From the NCBI RefSeq assembly GCF_000613725.1, contig NZ_BAJN01000008.1, positions 1 through 64,000 of the forward strand: a stretch of DNA of 64,000 nucleotides, read 5' to 3'. Both the position numbers and the translations under genes were made by a program. This stretch comes from Hoylesella pleuritidis JCM 14110. GTDB lineage: Bacteria > Bacteroidota > Bacteroidia > Bacteroidales > Bacteroidaceae. The notes below the pieces were generated by a model. It did no database searches and was not told where the DNA came from. It was given only the letters and a program-made list of their open reading frames with translations. Positions 34,369 through 42,180 of the stretch are shown here, piece after piece; position 1 is the stretch's first letter; each line of letters begins with the position of its first letter.

Positions 34369-35232
34369 TTACTGTTGCTTAGAAGTTAACGAATCTTGAG
34401 CAGCTCTCAATAATTGCAAACGTTCTTCCATCGGTGCATTGTCAATAACACACACATCACGAAGTTTCCCAAAATCGGTAGACAACTGTACTTTTAATCG
34501 ATAAGATAGACCATCGGCGGAATTATAAACGTGCTTGATCGTACCTACTAAGATGCCCGGCGGAAAAATCGAAGAATAACCACTGGTAACCACCTTTTCA
34601 TAGAGTTTGAAGTGCGCGTGACGGGGAATGTCATCAACATAAGCCATATCGACAGCACCGCCGGCCCAATGCAAAACTCCGAAATAACCCCGGCCCTGAA
34701 TGGCACAACCGATATTCGACTGCAAACTAAGCACAGGAATCACTACAGAATAATGCGTCGATACCATATAGACAATGCCCACGACACCACTTCCGCAAGC
34801 TACTCCCATATCTTTATGAACTCCGTCGGCCGCTCCTTTGTCTATGGTGATAAAGTTATCGGCCTTATTAACGGTGTTGCTCACTACCTTAGCAGGTATC
34901 AGTCGGTATTGTTTGAGCACAGACAGCTGACTTTGAGACAATGCCACACTATCTCTTCCCATCTTTACAAGGGAATCTGAAAGAATTCGTACTTGCTGTT
35001 CAAGATACAAATTGCGCCGCGTCAGTTCTTCATTTACTCCGCGCAGTGAAAAAAAAGCTGCTGCTTCGGAACTCCATCCATACAATTTGCCGCTCACGAT
35101 ATTAGCTGAAGAAAACCACACACTGCCCTGATAGTTGTTGTATTGGAACAACAATACCAGACCAATCACTTCGAGGATAATGAAAACGAACCAATGATTG
35201 TACTTTGCAAGAAACTCCAAGAGATTCCGCAT
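34369..35232 (-). CDS. mreC: Rod-shape protein MreC
   Basis: The 287-residue protein has one N-terminal TM helix (WFVFIILEVIGLVLLFQY), a coiled coil about residues 63-100 and a periplasmic beta-domain with VVSNTVNKADNFITIDKGAADGVHKDMGVAC and VVTSGYSSIFPPGILVGTI, the usual MreC motifs. MreC links MreB to PBP2 in the periplasm. It starts 4 bp after the repaired mreB stop. Length is normal for Bacteroidetes. Confidence 0.93.
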   Translation of the reverse strand: MRNLLEFLAKYNHWFVFIILEVIGLVLLFQYNNYQGSVWFSSANIVSGKLYGWSSEAAAFFSLRGVNEELTRRNLYLEQQVRILSDSLVKMGRDSVALSQSQLSVLKQYRLIPAKVVSNTVNKADNFITIDKGAADGVHKDMGVACGSGVVGIVYMVSTHYSVVIPVLSLQSNIGCAIQGRGYFGVLHWAGGAVDMAYVDDIPRHAHFKLYEKVVTSGYSSIFPPGILVGTIKHVYNSADGLSYRLKVQLSTDFGKLRDVCVIDNAPMEERLQLLRAAQDSLTSKQQ

Positions 35233-35236
35233 AGCC

Positions 35237-36258
35237 CTATCTCATCAGGAACGAGAAACGATCTACGTTTTTCAAAGCTATGCCGGCACCTTTCGCCACA
35301 CTGTGCAACGGATCTTCGGCAATATGGAACGGGATATTGATCTTATCCTGCAAACGACGGTCCAAACCTCGAAGCAATGCTCCGCCACCACTAAGATAGA
35401 TCCGTTCTTCACAATATCAGCATAAAGTTCGGGCGGCGTATTCTCCAAAGCAGACAAAACGGCATTCTCTATCTTAGCAACCGTCTTGTCAAGACAATGT
35501 GCAATCTCTTGATAACAAACCGGAACCTCCATCGGAAGAGCCGTAATACGGTTCGGTCCATGCACGATGTAATCCTCGGGAGCTTCTTCTCCAAGATCAG
35601 TCAGTGCCGATCCCACATGTATCTTGATACGTTCGGCCATTCGCTCACTCACCTTCACATTATGCTGACGACTCATATACTCCTGAATATCAGCTGTAAG
35701 ATCATCGCCGGCAACACGAATCGAATTGTTGGAAACGATTCCGCCCAAAGAGATTACAGCAATCTCGGTACTTCCACCGCCGATATCGACTATCATATTA
35801 CCCTCCGGAGCCTCAACATCTATGCCGATACCAATAGCTGCAGCCATTGGTTCAAAAATCAGATAAACGTCGCGACCGTCGGCGTGTTCGGCCGAATCAC
35901 GCACGGCACGAAGCTCTACTTCAGTACTTCCCGATGGCACTCCGATGACCATTCGCAGCGACGGAGAAAACAAACGACTCCCAGTGTGTACCATTCTGAT
36001 CAATCCGCGCATCATTTGTTCGCACGCCGTAAAGTCAGCTATCACTCCGTCACGCAGCGGACGGATCGTTCGGATGTTGTCGTGAGTCTTCTCATACATC
36101 ATCTTTGCCTTCTCCCCGACAGCTATCATCTTGTCCGTACGGCGATCAAGGGCTACGACCGACGGCTCATCCACCACGATTTTATCATCGCTGATGATGA
36201 TGGTATTAGCCGTTCCGAGGTCCATTGCAATTTCCTGAACAAACGAAAAAAATCCCAT
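35237..36258 (-). CDS. mreB: Rod-shape actin MreB (one frameshift here)
   Basis: MreB is the bacterial actin that positions the wall elongation machinery. The N-terminal 300 residues are normal: MDLGTANTIII, the phosphate-2 VDIGGGSTEIAVISLGGIV and GSALTDLGEEAPEDY. As given the reading leaves frame after VKNGSI and ends in unrelated sequence at 35278. Adding one base near 35395 restores SGGGALLRGLDRRLQ, FHIAEDPLHSVAKGAGIAL and a stop at 35237, giving 340 residues, the standard length. The restored stop also falls 4 bp before mreC. The frameshift is therefore probably a sequence error. Confidence 0.9.
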
Positions 36259-36293
36259 TTCTTAGTCTTTTGAATTATAGCGATAAATATTTC

Positions 36294-36887
36294 TTATTCG
36301 GCAAACCACGTGTGAATAGCCATATCATAACGACTGCTCACACCAAATGCACGCGCTGCCAGCATTTTCCGATCTTCAATATCGGTCTGTGCACCTTTTT
36401 CGTTCAGCAGATCGAGCAATACGCGATACTCGGCTTTACTCGGAACGATAACCACATCATTGAAATTCTTGGCACCAGCACGTATCAGTGAGATACCGCC
36501 AATGTCTATTTTCTCAATAATTTCGGTCTCTGATGCGTCTTCAGCCACAGTCTGCTCAAACGGATACAGGTCTACAATAACCAGATCAATGGTCGGAATC
36601 TCATACTGTTTCATCTGCTCCTGATCGCCATCATCGTCCCGCCGAGCTAATATCCCACCGAAAATCTTCGGGTGCAAAGTTTTCACTCGACCACCTAAAA
36701 TCGATGGATAAGAAGTCAAACTCTCAACCGCCTGACACGAATATCCCAATGATTCAATGAACTTCTGCGTACCACCGGTTGACAAAAAGTGCACACCCTC
36801 GGCACTCAATTTGGCAAGTAATTCCTCCAAGCCATCCTTATGATAAACGGAAATAAGGGCCGTTTTGATTTGTTTGATCCCAGACAT
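36294..36887 (-). CDS. purH: IMP cyclohydrolase, stand-alone MGS-like domain of PurH
   Basis: This 197-residue protein matches only the N-terminal half of bifunctional PurH: ALISVYHKDGLEELLAKL, HFLSTGGTQKFIE, TSYPSILGGRVKTLHPKIFGGIL, IDLVIVDLYPFEQTV, IDIGGISLIRAGAKNF. It closes FAICAR to IMP, the last step of purine synthesis. The usual AICAR transformylase half (about 310 residues) is missing. The frame ends in HTWFAE and mreB begins 35 bp later, so there is no room for it. A separate formyltransferase gene elsewhere is the likely solution. Its place before mreB is conserved in Bacteroidales. Confidence 0.85.
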   Translation of the reverse strand: MSGIKQIKTALISVYHKDGLEELLAKLSAEGVHFLSTGGTQKFIESLGYSCQAVESLTSYPSILGGRVKTLHPKIFGGILARRDDDGDQEQMKQYEIPTIDLVIVDLYPFEQTVAEDASETEIIEKIDIGGISLIRAGAKNFNDVVIVPSKAEYRVLLDLLNEKGAQTDIEDRKMLAARAFGVSSRYDMAIHTWFAE

Positions 36888-37389
36888 ACGTTTTCGTACT
36901 TATATATAATGAGATTGCAAAGTTAAGAAAATCTGTTGACTTCACACGATCTTCGAATGTAAAAAAACATAATTGCAGCCTTGAAATCAGTTTGATTTCT
37001 CAAAAAACGTATAGATTCCCTTTATAAGTCTTCACTTCCGTCCTATTGATAGCACACCCTCTCCTACCCTTTTACAGCTTCAAGGTATCTTCATCAATTA
37101 TAGTCAGTATTGCGAACAAATACTTAAATTATTAATATATATATCATTCGTACTCAAAATTTATAATTTATCCGATATTTATTGAAGCATATATCTTCAT
37201 TGGAAATGAATATTTGATTTCGTTAATTCAATTTTTTCAAATAACGAATAATGGTTAATTATATTTTTAATTACTGTATTCGCAGAAAAATCAAGATATT
37301 TTCTCTAATAACGAAGATACACTATCAGAAGTTTTTTCGTACCTTTGTACAAATCAAAACAGAAACAAACACTTAAAGACAAAAACATT
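36888..37389. other. Divergent intergenic region between purH and ferritin genes
   Basis: About 500 bp, very AT-rich from 37080 on. It holds -7 boxes on both sides: TAACTTTG for the minus-strand purH-mre operon (36925-36918) and TACCTTTG for ferritin (37340-37347). No small gene or structured RNA was recognised in between. Confidence 0.5.
37340..37347 (+). promoter_or_regulatory. -7 promoter box of the ferritin gene
   Basis: TACCTTTG fits the TAnnTTTG box and lies 43 bp before the chosen ATG. No clear TTG -33 box is present at the usual distance. Confidence 0.55.
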
Positions 37390-37914
37390 ATGCTAAAGAA
37401 AAAAATTGAAGATGCACTCAACGTACAAATCAATGCAGAGATGTGGTCGGCATATCTCTACTTATCGATGGCCGCTTATTGCCACGCACAAGGTCAACCG
37501 GGAATGGGCCGTTGGTTTGAAGTCCAATTCAAAGAAGAGCAGGATCATGCCAAGATTTTATTTAACTACATTATCTCCCGCAATGGAAAGGTAGAACTGA
37601 AACCTATTAATGCTGTTCCGACAGAATGGGACTCGCTACTCAATCTATTTGAAAGCACATTACATCACGAGCAGAAAGTGACTGATATGATCAATGACTT
37701 GTTCGCTCTTACGAGTGCAGAAAAAGACTATGCAACGCAGAGTATGTTGCAGTGGTTTATCGATGAGCAAGTCGAAGAAGAAGAAAATGCCAAGACGATT
37801 ATCGATAATTTGAAGATGATTAAAGATAACGGCTACGGCATTTATATGCTTGACAAAGAATTAGGAGTTCGCAAATATTCGCAGGCTGCACAATTATCAG
37901 AGGCCGACGCCTAA
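37390..37914 (+). CDS. ftnA: Non-haem ferritin (iron storage)
   Basis: The 174-residue protein is a four-helix ferritin. Ferroxidase-site residues are visible: Glu in NAEMWSAYLYLSMAAY, Glu and His in FKEEQDHAKIL, Glu in FESTLHHEQKV and the Gln/Glu in FIDEQVEEEENA. It oxidises Fe(II) and stores it as ferric mineral in the cytoplasm, and protects against oxidative stress. The start at 37390 (MLKKKIEDALN) is the conserved family start. The 15 codons upstream overlap the promoter. It is a single gene, ended by the bidirectional terminator at 38006. Confidence 0.93.
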   Translation: MLKKKIEDALNVQINAEMWSAYLYLSMAAYCHAQGQPGMGRWFEVQFKEEQDHAKILFNYIISRNGKVELKPINAVPTEWDSLLNLFESTLHHEQKVTDMINDLFALTSAEKDYATQSMLQWFIDEQVEEEENAKTIIDNLKMIKDNGYGIYMLDKELGVRKYSQAAQLSEADA

Positions 37915-38005
37915 TTTCTCGTTAGAGAAACAAGAGCCGCCCCGATCATTATTCGCTGCCGATCTGAGCGACTTTTATATACAGATACATAACAGCTGAC
38001 AATAA

Positions 38006-38044
38006 AAAAAGCAGAGGATCATTGTTATAAATCCTCTGCTTTTT
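38006..38044. terminator. Bidirectional terminator between ferritin and aldolase genes
   Basis: A 14-bp perfect stem (AAAAAGCAGAGGAT, 38006-38019, with 38031-38044) has A and T runs on its two sides, so it works for both convergent genes. Confidence 0.85.
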
Positions 38045-38072
38045 CATAATATGTCAAACTAAAATGTATCTC

Positions 38073-39083
38073 TTAGTCTAATTGAGCCAGTTTGTTGTCA
38101 GAGCCAAGCACATCAATGATCTTATGTTTGTATAGTTCTGTCATCAGATCGCGTGCTGGACCGCAGTACTTACGCGGGTCGAACTCGCCCGGTTTCTCGT
38201 TGAACACCTTGCGGACAGCTGCCGTAAAGGCCAGACGAGAATCTGAGTCGATATTAATTTTGCATACAGCACTCTTGGAAGCCTTGCGGAGTTGTTCTTC
38301 GGGAATACCCACTGCATCGGGCAACTTACCGCCATTCTCATTGATAATCTTCACATATTCCTGTGGAACGGATGAAGAACCGTGGAGCACGATAGGGAAT
38401 CCAGGCAACTTCTTCATAATCTCATCGAGCACGTCGAATGCCAATGGAGGCGGAATCAGCAGACCAGTCTTCGGGTCGCGGGTGCACTGTTCCGGTGTAA
38501 ACTTATAAGCACCGTGGGATGTTCCGATGGAAATAGCCAACGAATCAACGCCTGTCTTGCTGGTGAAGTCGATCACTTCTTCCGGCTTTGTGTAATGAGA
38601 TACTTCCGCAACAACCTCATCTTCTACGCCTGCAAGCACACCTAACTCGCCTTCTACGGTCACATCGAATTGGTGCGCATAATCAACCACTTTCTTGGTC
38701 AGGGCTACATTCTCATCATAAGGCAGCGAAGAACCATCGATCATCACCGAAGAGAAACCGTAATCGATACAACTCTTACAAGTCTCGAACGTATCTCCAT
38801 GATCCAAATGCAGAACAATCTCGGGATGTTTGCACCCCAACTCTTTTGCGTACTCAACGGCTCCCTGAGCCATATAGCGCAAAAGTGTCTGGTTAGCATA
38901 ATTCCGAGCGCCCTTGGAAACTTGCAAAATAACTGGCGATTTCAGGTCAGAAGAAGCCTTGATAATGGCCTGCAACTGCTCCATATTATTGAAGTTGAAT
39001 GCCGGAATAGCATAACCGCCGTTGATGGCTCGCTTAAACATCTCACGAGTATTTACCAAGCCTAATGATTTGTAATCTACCAT
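38073..39083 (-). CDS. fba: Class II fructose-bisphosphate aldolase
   Basis: The 336-residue enzyme splits fructose 1,6-bisphosphate into DHAP and glyceraldehyde 3-phosphate in glycolysis. Zinc-site motifs are present: LHLDHGD (about residue 92), GELGVLAGVEDEV, TSHGAYKF and VLHGSSSVPQEYV, followed by KINIDSDSRLAF for phosphate binding. It starts MVDYKSLGLVNTREMF, the normal start of this subclass. It has its own promoter and is monocistronic. Confidence 0.95.
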   Translation of the reverse strand: MVDYKSLGLVNTREMFKRAINGGYAIPAFNFNNMEQLQAIIKASSDLKSPVILQVSKGARNYANQTLLRYMAQGAVEYAKELGCKHPEIVLHLDHGDTFETCKSCIDYGFSSVMIDGSSLPYDENVALTKKVVDYAHQFDVTVEGELGVLAGVEDEVVAEVSHYTKPEEVIDFTSKTGVDSLAISIGTSHGAYKFTPEQCTRDPKTGLLIPPPLAFDVLDEIMKKLPGFPIVLHGSSSVPQEYVKIINENGGKLPDAVGIPEEQLRKASKSAVCKINIDSDSRLAFTAAVRKVFNEKPGEFDPRKYCGPARDLMTELYKHKIIDVLGSDNKLAQLD

Positions 39084-39124
39084 AATTTATTAATTTATTT
39101 GAAAAGCCTGAATCTAATCGCGTG

Positions 39125-39155
39125 CAAAATTAACACATTAATTTGTCAACGCAAA
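39125..39155 (-). promoter_or_regulatory. Bacteroidetes-type promoter for fba
   Basis: TTTG (39155-39152), a 19-bp spacer and TAATTTTG (39132-39125) on the minus strand, about 42 bp before the fba start codon. Confidence 0.7.
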
Positions 39156-39204
39156 GTAATAGCAGAGTTTTTAATATGCCGATGAGGTTAAATCTATTAA
39201 CAAT

Positions 39205-40458
39205 TCAATATTTGTCAACCGGGCTTTGCATTTTAGCGCTTTTCGAGTACCGCTTTGTTTTATACAGACAGACGGCATAAGCCAAAACTATCATATATCC
39301 GAAGAATGGCAGGAGGAACGGAACCACTGGTCCGACGTGGTCTGCCGCATAACCCATCAACAAGAAACCGCAGCCTCCGATAGGTGTCATCATCAGCAAC
39401 GAAGACGCACTCTTGGTGAGATTTCCCAATCCCGACAAAGCCAAAGAGAAGATTGTAGGAAACATTATGGCCTCAAACAAATAGTTACCGATCAATGCCA
39501 CCATCGAAATCGGGCCAAAATCATTCAACACTAAACCGATACACACCACGCAGCCAACCGCACAGCAGAGCAGTACAAGCCGTGCATCGATCTGCCGCAT
39601 CATCCAACTACCTGCAAATCTACCCACCATAAAGAAAGCCAAAGCTATCGTCAATACCACCGAAGCCGTGTTATCATTCATCCATCCCTGGGCTGTTACA
39701 AAGTTGATAAAATAACTGTTGATAGATATTTCGGCCACTTCATAAGCAAGCAAAGCTATCAATCCAAAAACAAATAACTTGTGCCGCCACAGTCGAGCGA
39801 AGTTTCCGCTCATTTCATTCTCCTTTTCTTCTATTACAGGATGAGGTATTTCGGGCAGATTCACGCGTGAAAACACAAAGGCAATGATCAGTACCAACAC
39901 CCCTAAAATCGTGTAAGGAACTGTCACATCACCACCGGTCCCCGTCTGCCGAAAGAAGAATTGCCCCACAACAAACGTTGCAAAGAGGCTTCCCAAACCG
40001 TTGAACGACTGCGAGAGATTGAGTCTGCTTGTAGCTGTAGCTCTGTCTCCCAACTCCGTTACATAGGGATTGGCAGCCGTTTCAAGAAAAGTGAGGCCGC
40101 AACCGATGATGAACAGGGCCCCCAGAAAGGCATAAAAGGTACCAATATAAGCACCGGGAATAAAGAGTAGAGCCCCCATTCCGAACAGCAACAGCCCGAA
40201 AACGACACCTCGTCGATAGCCGAATCGATTGATAAATAGTCCTGCCGGAATAGCCATCACGAAATATCCCCAATAGGTTGTAACTTGGATCAATGCCGAT
40301 TGGGTAATCGTGATATGGATCTCGTTCTGCAAATGCTTATTCAGCACATCGAGAATGGCCCGTGCGAAGCCCCATAAGAAAAACAATATCGTTACCAACA
40401 CAAATGGCACTACATATCGTTTATCGGTCAAAGCGGATTTAGAAGTATGCATCATCAA
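39205..40458 (-). CDS. FHS-family sugar:H+ symporter (glucose/galactose or fucose type)
   Basis: This 417-residue major facilitator protein has 12 TM helices and the FHS/FucP-GluP signatures: FVLVTILFFLWGFARAILDVLNKHLQ at helix 1, YWGYFVMAIPAGLFINRFGYRRGVV and GCGLTFLETAANPYVTELG in helix 4. Members take up L-fucose, glucose or galactose with protons (or Na+). The exact sugar cannot be told. The gene follows the aquaporin stub by 15 bp and the two were probably co-transcribed. No catabolic gene is adjacent. Confidence 0.88.
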   Translation of the reverse strand: MMMHTSKSALTDKRYVVPFVLVTILFFLWGFARAILDVLNKHLQNEIHITITQSALIQVTTYWGYFVMAIPAGLFINRFGYRRGVVFGLLLFGMGALLFIPGAYIGTFYAFLGALFIIGCGLTFLETAANPYVTELGDRATATSRLNLSQSFNGLGSLFATFVVGQFFFRQTGTGGDVTVPYTILGVLVLIIAFVFSRVNLPEIPHPVIEEKENEMSGNFARLWRHKLFVFGLIALLAYEVAEISINSYFINFVTAQGWMNDNTASVVLTIALAFFMVGRFAGSWMMRQIDARLVLLCCAVGCVVCIGLVLNDFGPISMVALIGNYLFEAIMFPTIFSLALSGLGNLTKSASSLLMMTPIGGCGFLLMGYAADHVGPVVPFLLPFFGYMIVLAYAVCLYKTKRYSKSAKMQSPVDKY

Positions 40459-40473
40459 GTAAAAGCGGTTAAT

Positions 40474-40680
40474 TTACAACGACATATGACATCCTGAAAT
40501 ACCGCCAATCGTATAAACCATAACTACTACTGAAAGGCTGAAAACCATTGCCGTGCCAATAACCGTGCTTACATTGGCCACATCTGTACAGTCAGAAGAA
40601 CAATTCAGACTGACAGCTACGCTGCAACCTATCAACACCAGCACCATCGTACCGACTATTTCTGCTAAATATTTATTCAT
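40474..40680 (-). pseudogene. aqpZ: Truncated aquaporin (MIP family), N-terminal fragment
   Basis: The 68-residue reading begins like AqpZ (MNKYLAEIVGTMVLVLIGC) and continues to VVMVYTIGGISGCHMSL, ending exactly where the first NPA motif (normally SGCHINPA) should follow. Five of six helices and both NPA motifs are missing and no remainder is found downstream, where the sugar permease gene starts 15 bp later. A deletion has therefore removed about 160 codons, unlike the single-base breaks elsewhere. No channel function is expected. Confidence 0.8.
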
Positions 40681-40995
40681 ACTATCTTATCATACTTAAA
40701 CAAACGTGTTACCGAGGATGATTCATTCATCCACAGAATCTCATCCGAAATAACATAAACAGAATACAATGCCGATGCCCCACTTCTCGAGATATCGTCT
40801 ATTTCACCGCAAAGGTAGTTTAAGTTTTTTGATGATCCAAATTTATTTCATAAAGAATCTATCCTTTGCTTTCACTTCATCATCTTTTAGGTCACAAAAA
40901 GTAACATTTAAAATAATTGAACTTGAAAGAGCGGAAAACAAAAATCAGATACAGTCTCTACTCACCTGATTATCAATAACATAAAAACGGTTTTA

Positions 40996-41085
40996 CAAGT
41001 AACAGTTACTTGCATTGCGAAAAGCCGTCTATTGGCGTGTAAATAACGACTTTTCGCAACACGTTTAACAGTTAAACGCAACGCG
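40996..41085 (+). repeat. Dispersed repeat copy (CAAGTAACAGTTA ... GCAACACGTTTAAC)
   Basis: It contains CAAGTAACAGTTA, a hairpin with GCGAAAAGCCGT and ACGACTTTTCGC arms, then GCAACACGTTTAAC followed by GTTAAACGCAA. The hairpin arm and GCA(A/G)CACGTTTAAC recur at 15506-15590. The CAAGTAACAGTTA start recurs at 5844-5888. Weaker likenesses (TGCATTTAACGACTTTTC, CAGTGCATTTAAC) are seen near 56345 and 63335. Confidence 0.5.
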
Positions 41086-41226
41086 ACAAAGAACTAATGA
41101 GAACAAATACTATAATGAATTGATATACAGAACAATACAAATGCAATAACAAATTATCACCGTTCTCCGCTTCAAAAGAAGCAAAATTTATCTGTATTCA
41201 TTTAATTCGGTCTTTCAAATACGGGT

Positions 41227-41286
41227 AAAAAAATGGGCCCCGCTGGGCCCGACCTTGTTAACCTTAAATCTAATACTATGAAAAAC
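41227..41286 (-). ncRNA. Candidate small RNA, copy 1, with own promoter and terminator
   Basis: On the minus strand TTTG (41324-41321), a 20-bp spacer and TATATTTG (41300-41293) form a full promoter. The transcript would start near 41286 with GTGTTTTTCATAGTATTAG, continue ATTTAAGGTTAACAAGGTC and end in a GGGCCC-CGCT-GGGCCC hairpin (41235-41250, as seen on +) plus seven U. A nearly identical unit lies at 51022-51082. I cannot name the family. A short peptide reading exists on this strand (starting GTG) but runs through the terminator. Confidence 0.75.
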
Positions 41287-41411
41287 ACGTTGCAAATATA
41301 GGTAACTTTTATAATAACTCCAAATATATAAGCAACAAACGTCCAATTTTTACATTTTATTTACAATAAAGTTCTTCATTTTAATATATCTACACAGATA
41401 ATCTGCTGTTT

Positions 41412-42065
41412 TCAAAAGCTACTGAATCGAATCGTAGCCCCATACCACGTCCGGCCTGTATCGACAAAAGATGAAAGCCTCTGACCATAAATTCGGCCGT
41501 GTCGATAGGCATAAAAGAAATCAAAGTAACCGTATTCCAATCCCAAAGAGACACGCAACGGATGTTTCTTTCGCTTAAAATCGTGATAGATTCCACCGCC
41601 GATAAAGGCGCCGGGAGAGAATCCCGTGAACAAGAGTTTGCCCCGATTGTGATTCTTTGAGTCACCGACATCACGATGAAGTTTCGCATAGTCAAACGGC
41701 AAAATATCCGCCATCAATGTTCCATCGACATAAAAGCCCGACTGAAACGCCACGGGAATGTTCCAAGTAGCGGTAAGTTTGCCCGCAAATCGATACACCG
41801 TAGAAGCATCCATAGAGTAACGAACTCCGTCTTCTACCTTTGTTCCACTTGCATCCAACCGCGACATCAGCCAAGTTACACCTACACCGATGAAGAGATT
41901 CTTCTTGATTTCCTTTTTCCCTAATATGGAAGCACCGAAGATACCGTTATCACCTCGTTGTATATAAATACTTCCATCAGCCTCGACCCAAATCTTGTGT
42001 TGGGCGATTACGGGTGACGAGCAGAGCAAAAAGACTCCGACTATCATTACAAATCTATTGAACAT
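41412..42065 (-). CDS. Outer membrane beta-barrel protein of unknown function
   Basis: This 217-residue protein has a Sec signal (VMIVGVFLLCSSPVIAQ) and a sequence of alternating amphipathic strands with Gly/aromatic-rich turns (IFGASILGKKEIKKNLFIGVG, FTGFSPGAFIGGGIYHDF, SLGLEYGYFDFFYAYRHG). It ends in aromatic residue F (TIRFSSF), as outer membrane barrels do. About eight to ten strands fit the length. The role is unknown. A -7 box TATCTTTG lies at 42122-42115 on the minus strand, so it is transcribed on its own. Confidence 0.65.
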   Translation of the reverse strand: MFNRFVMIVGVFLLCSSPVIAQHKIWVEADGSIYIQRGDNGIFGASILGKKEIKKNLFIGVGVTWLMSRLDASGTKVEDGVRYSMDASTVYRFAGKLTATWNIPVAFQSGFYVDGTLMADILPFDYAKLHRDVGDSKNHNRGKLLFTGFSPGAFIGGGIYHDFKRKKHPLRVSLGLEYGYFDFFYAYRHGRIYGQRLSSFVDTGRTWYGATIRFSSF

Positions 42066-42180
42066 ATAAAAGACTTTTAGTTAAACTTCTCGCCATTCAG
42101 GTAATAAATCGTCACAAAGATAATCACTTATACGAATAGAACAGAATAAATCTCTGAGAATTTCATTTCTGCCGATACGA

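Larger units (their letters stand above)
40681..41411. other. Intergenic region with dispersed repeat and small RNA candidate
   Basis: A 730-bp gap between minus-strand genes. From 40681 to 40995 nothing is recognised except a stretch (CACCGCAAAGGTA) reading TACCTTTG on the minus strand near 40808-40815, a possible -7 box for the aquaporin stub. A dispersed repeat (40996-41085) and a small RNA candidate (41227-41286) follow. Confidence 0.5.

Noticed and set aside
41227..41286. A small peptide gene (GTG start) inside the small RNA candidate
   Set aside because: The reading runs through the terminator hairpin and U-tract, so it cannot be translated in full from the short transcript. The stem changes between copies preserve pairing more than protein sequence.
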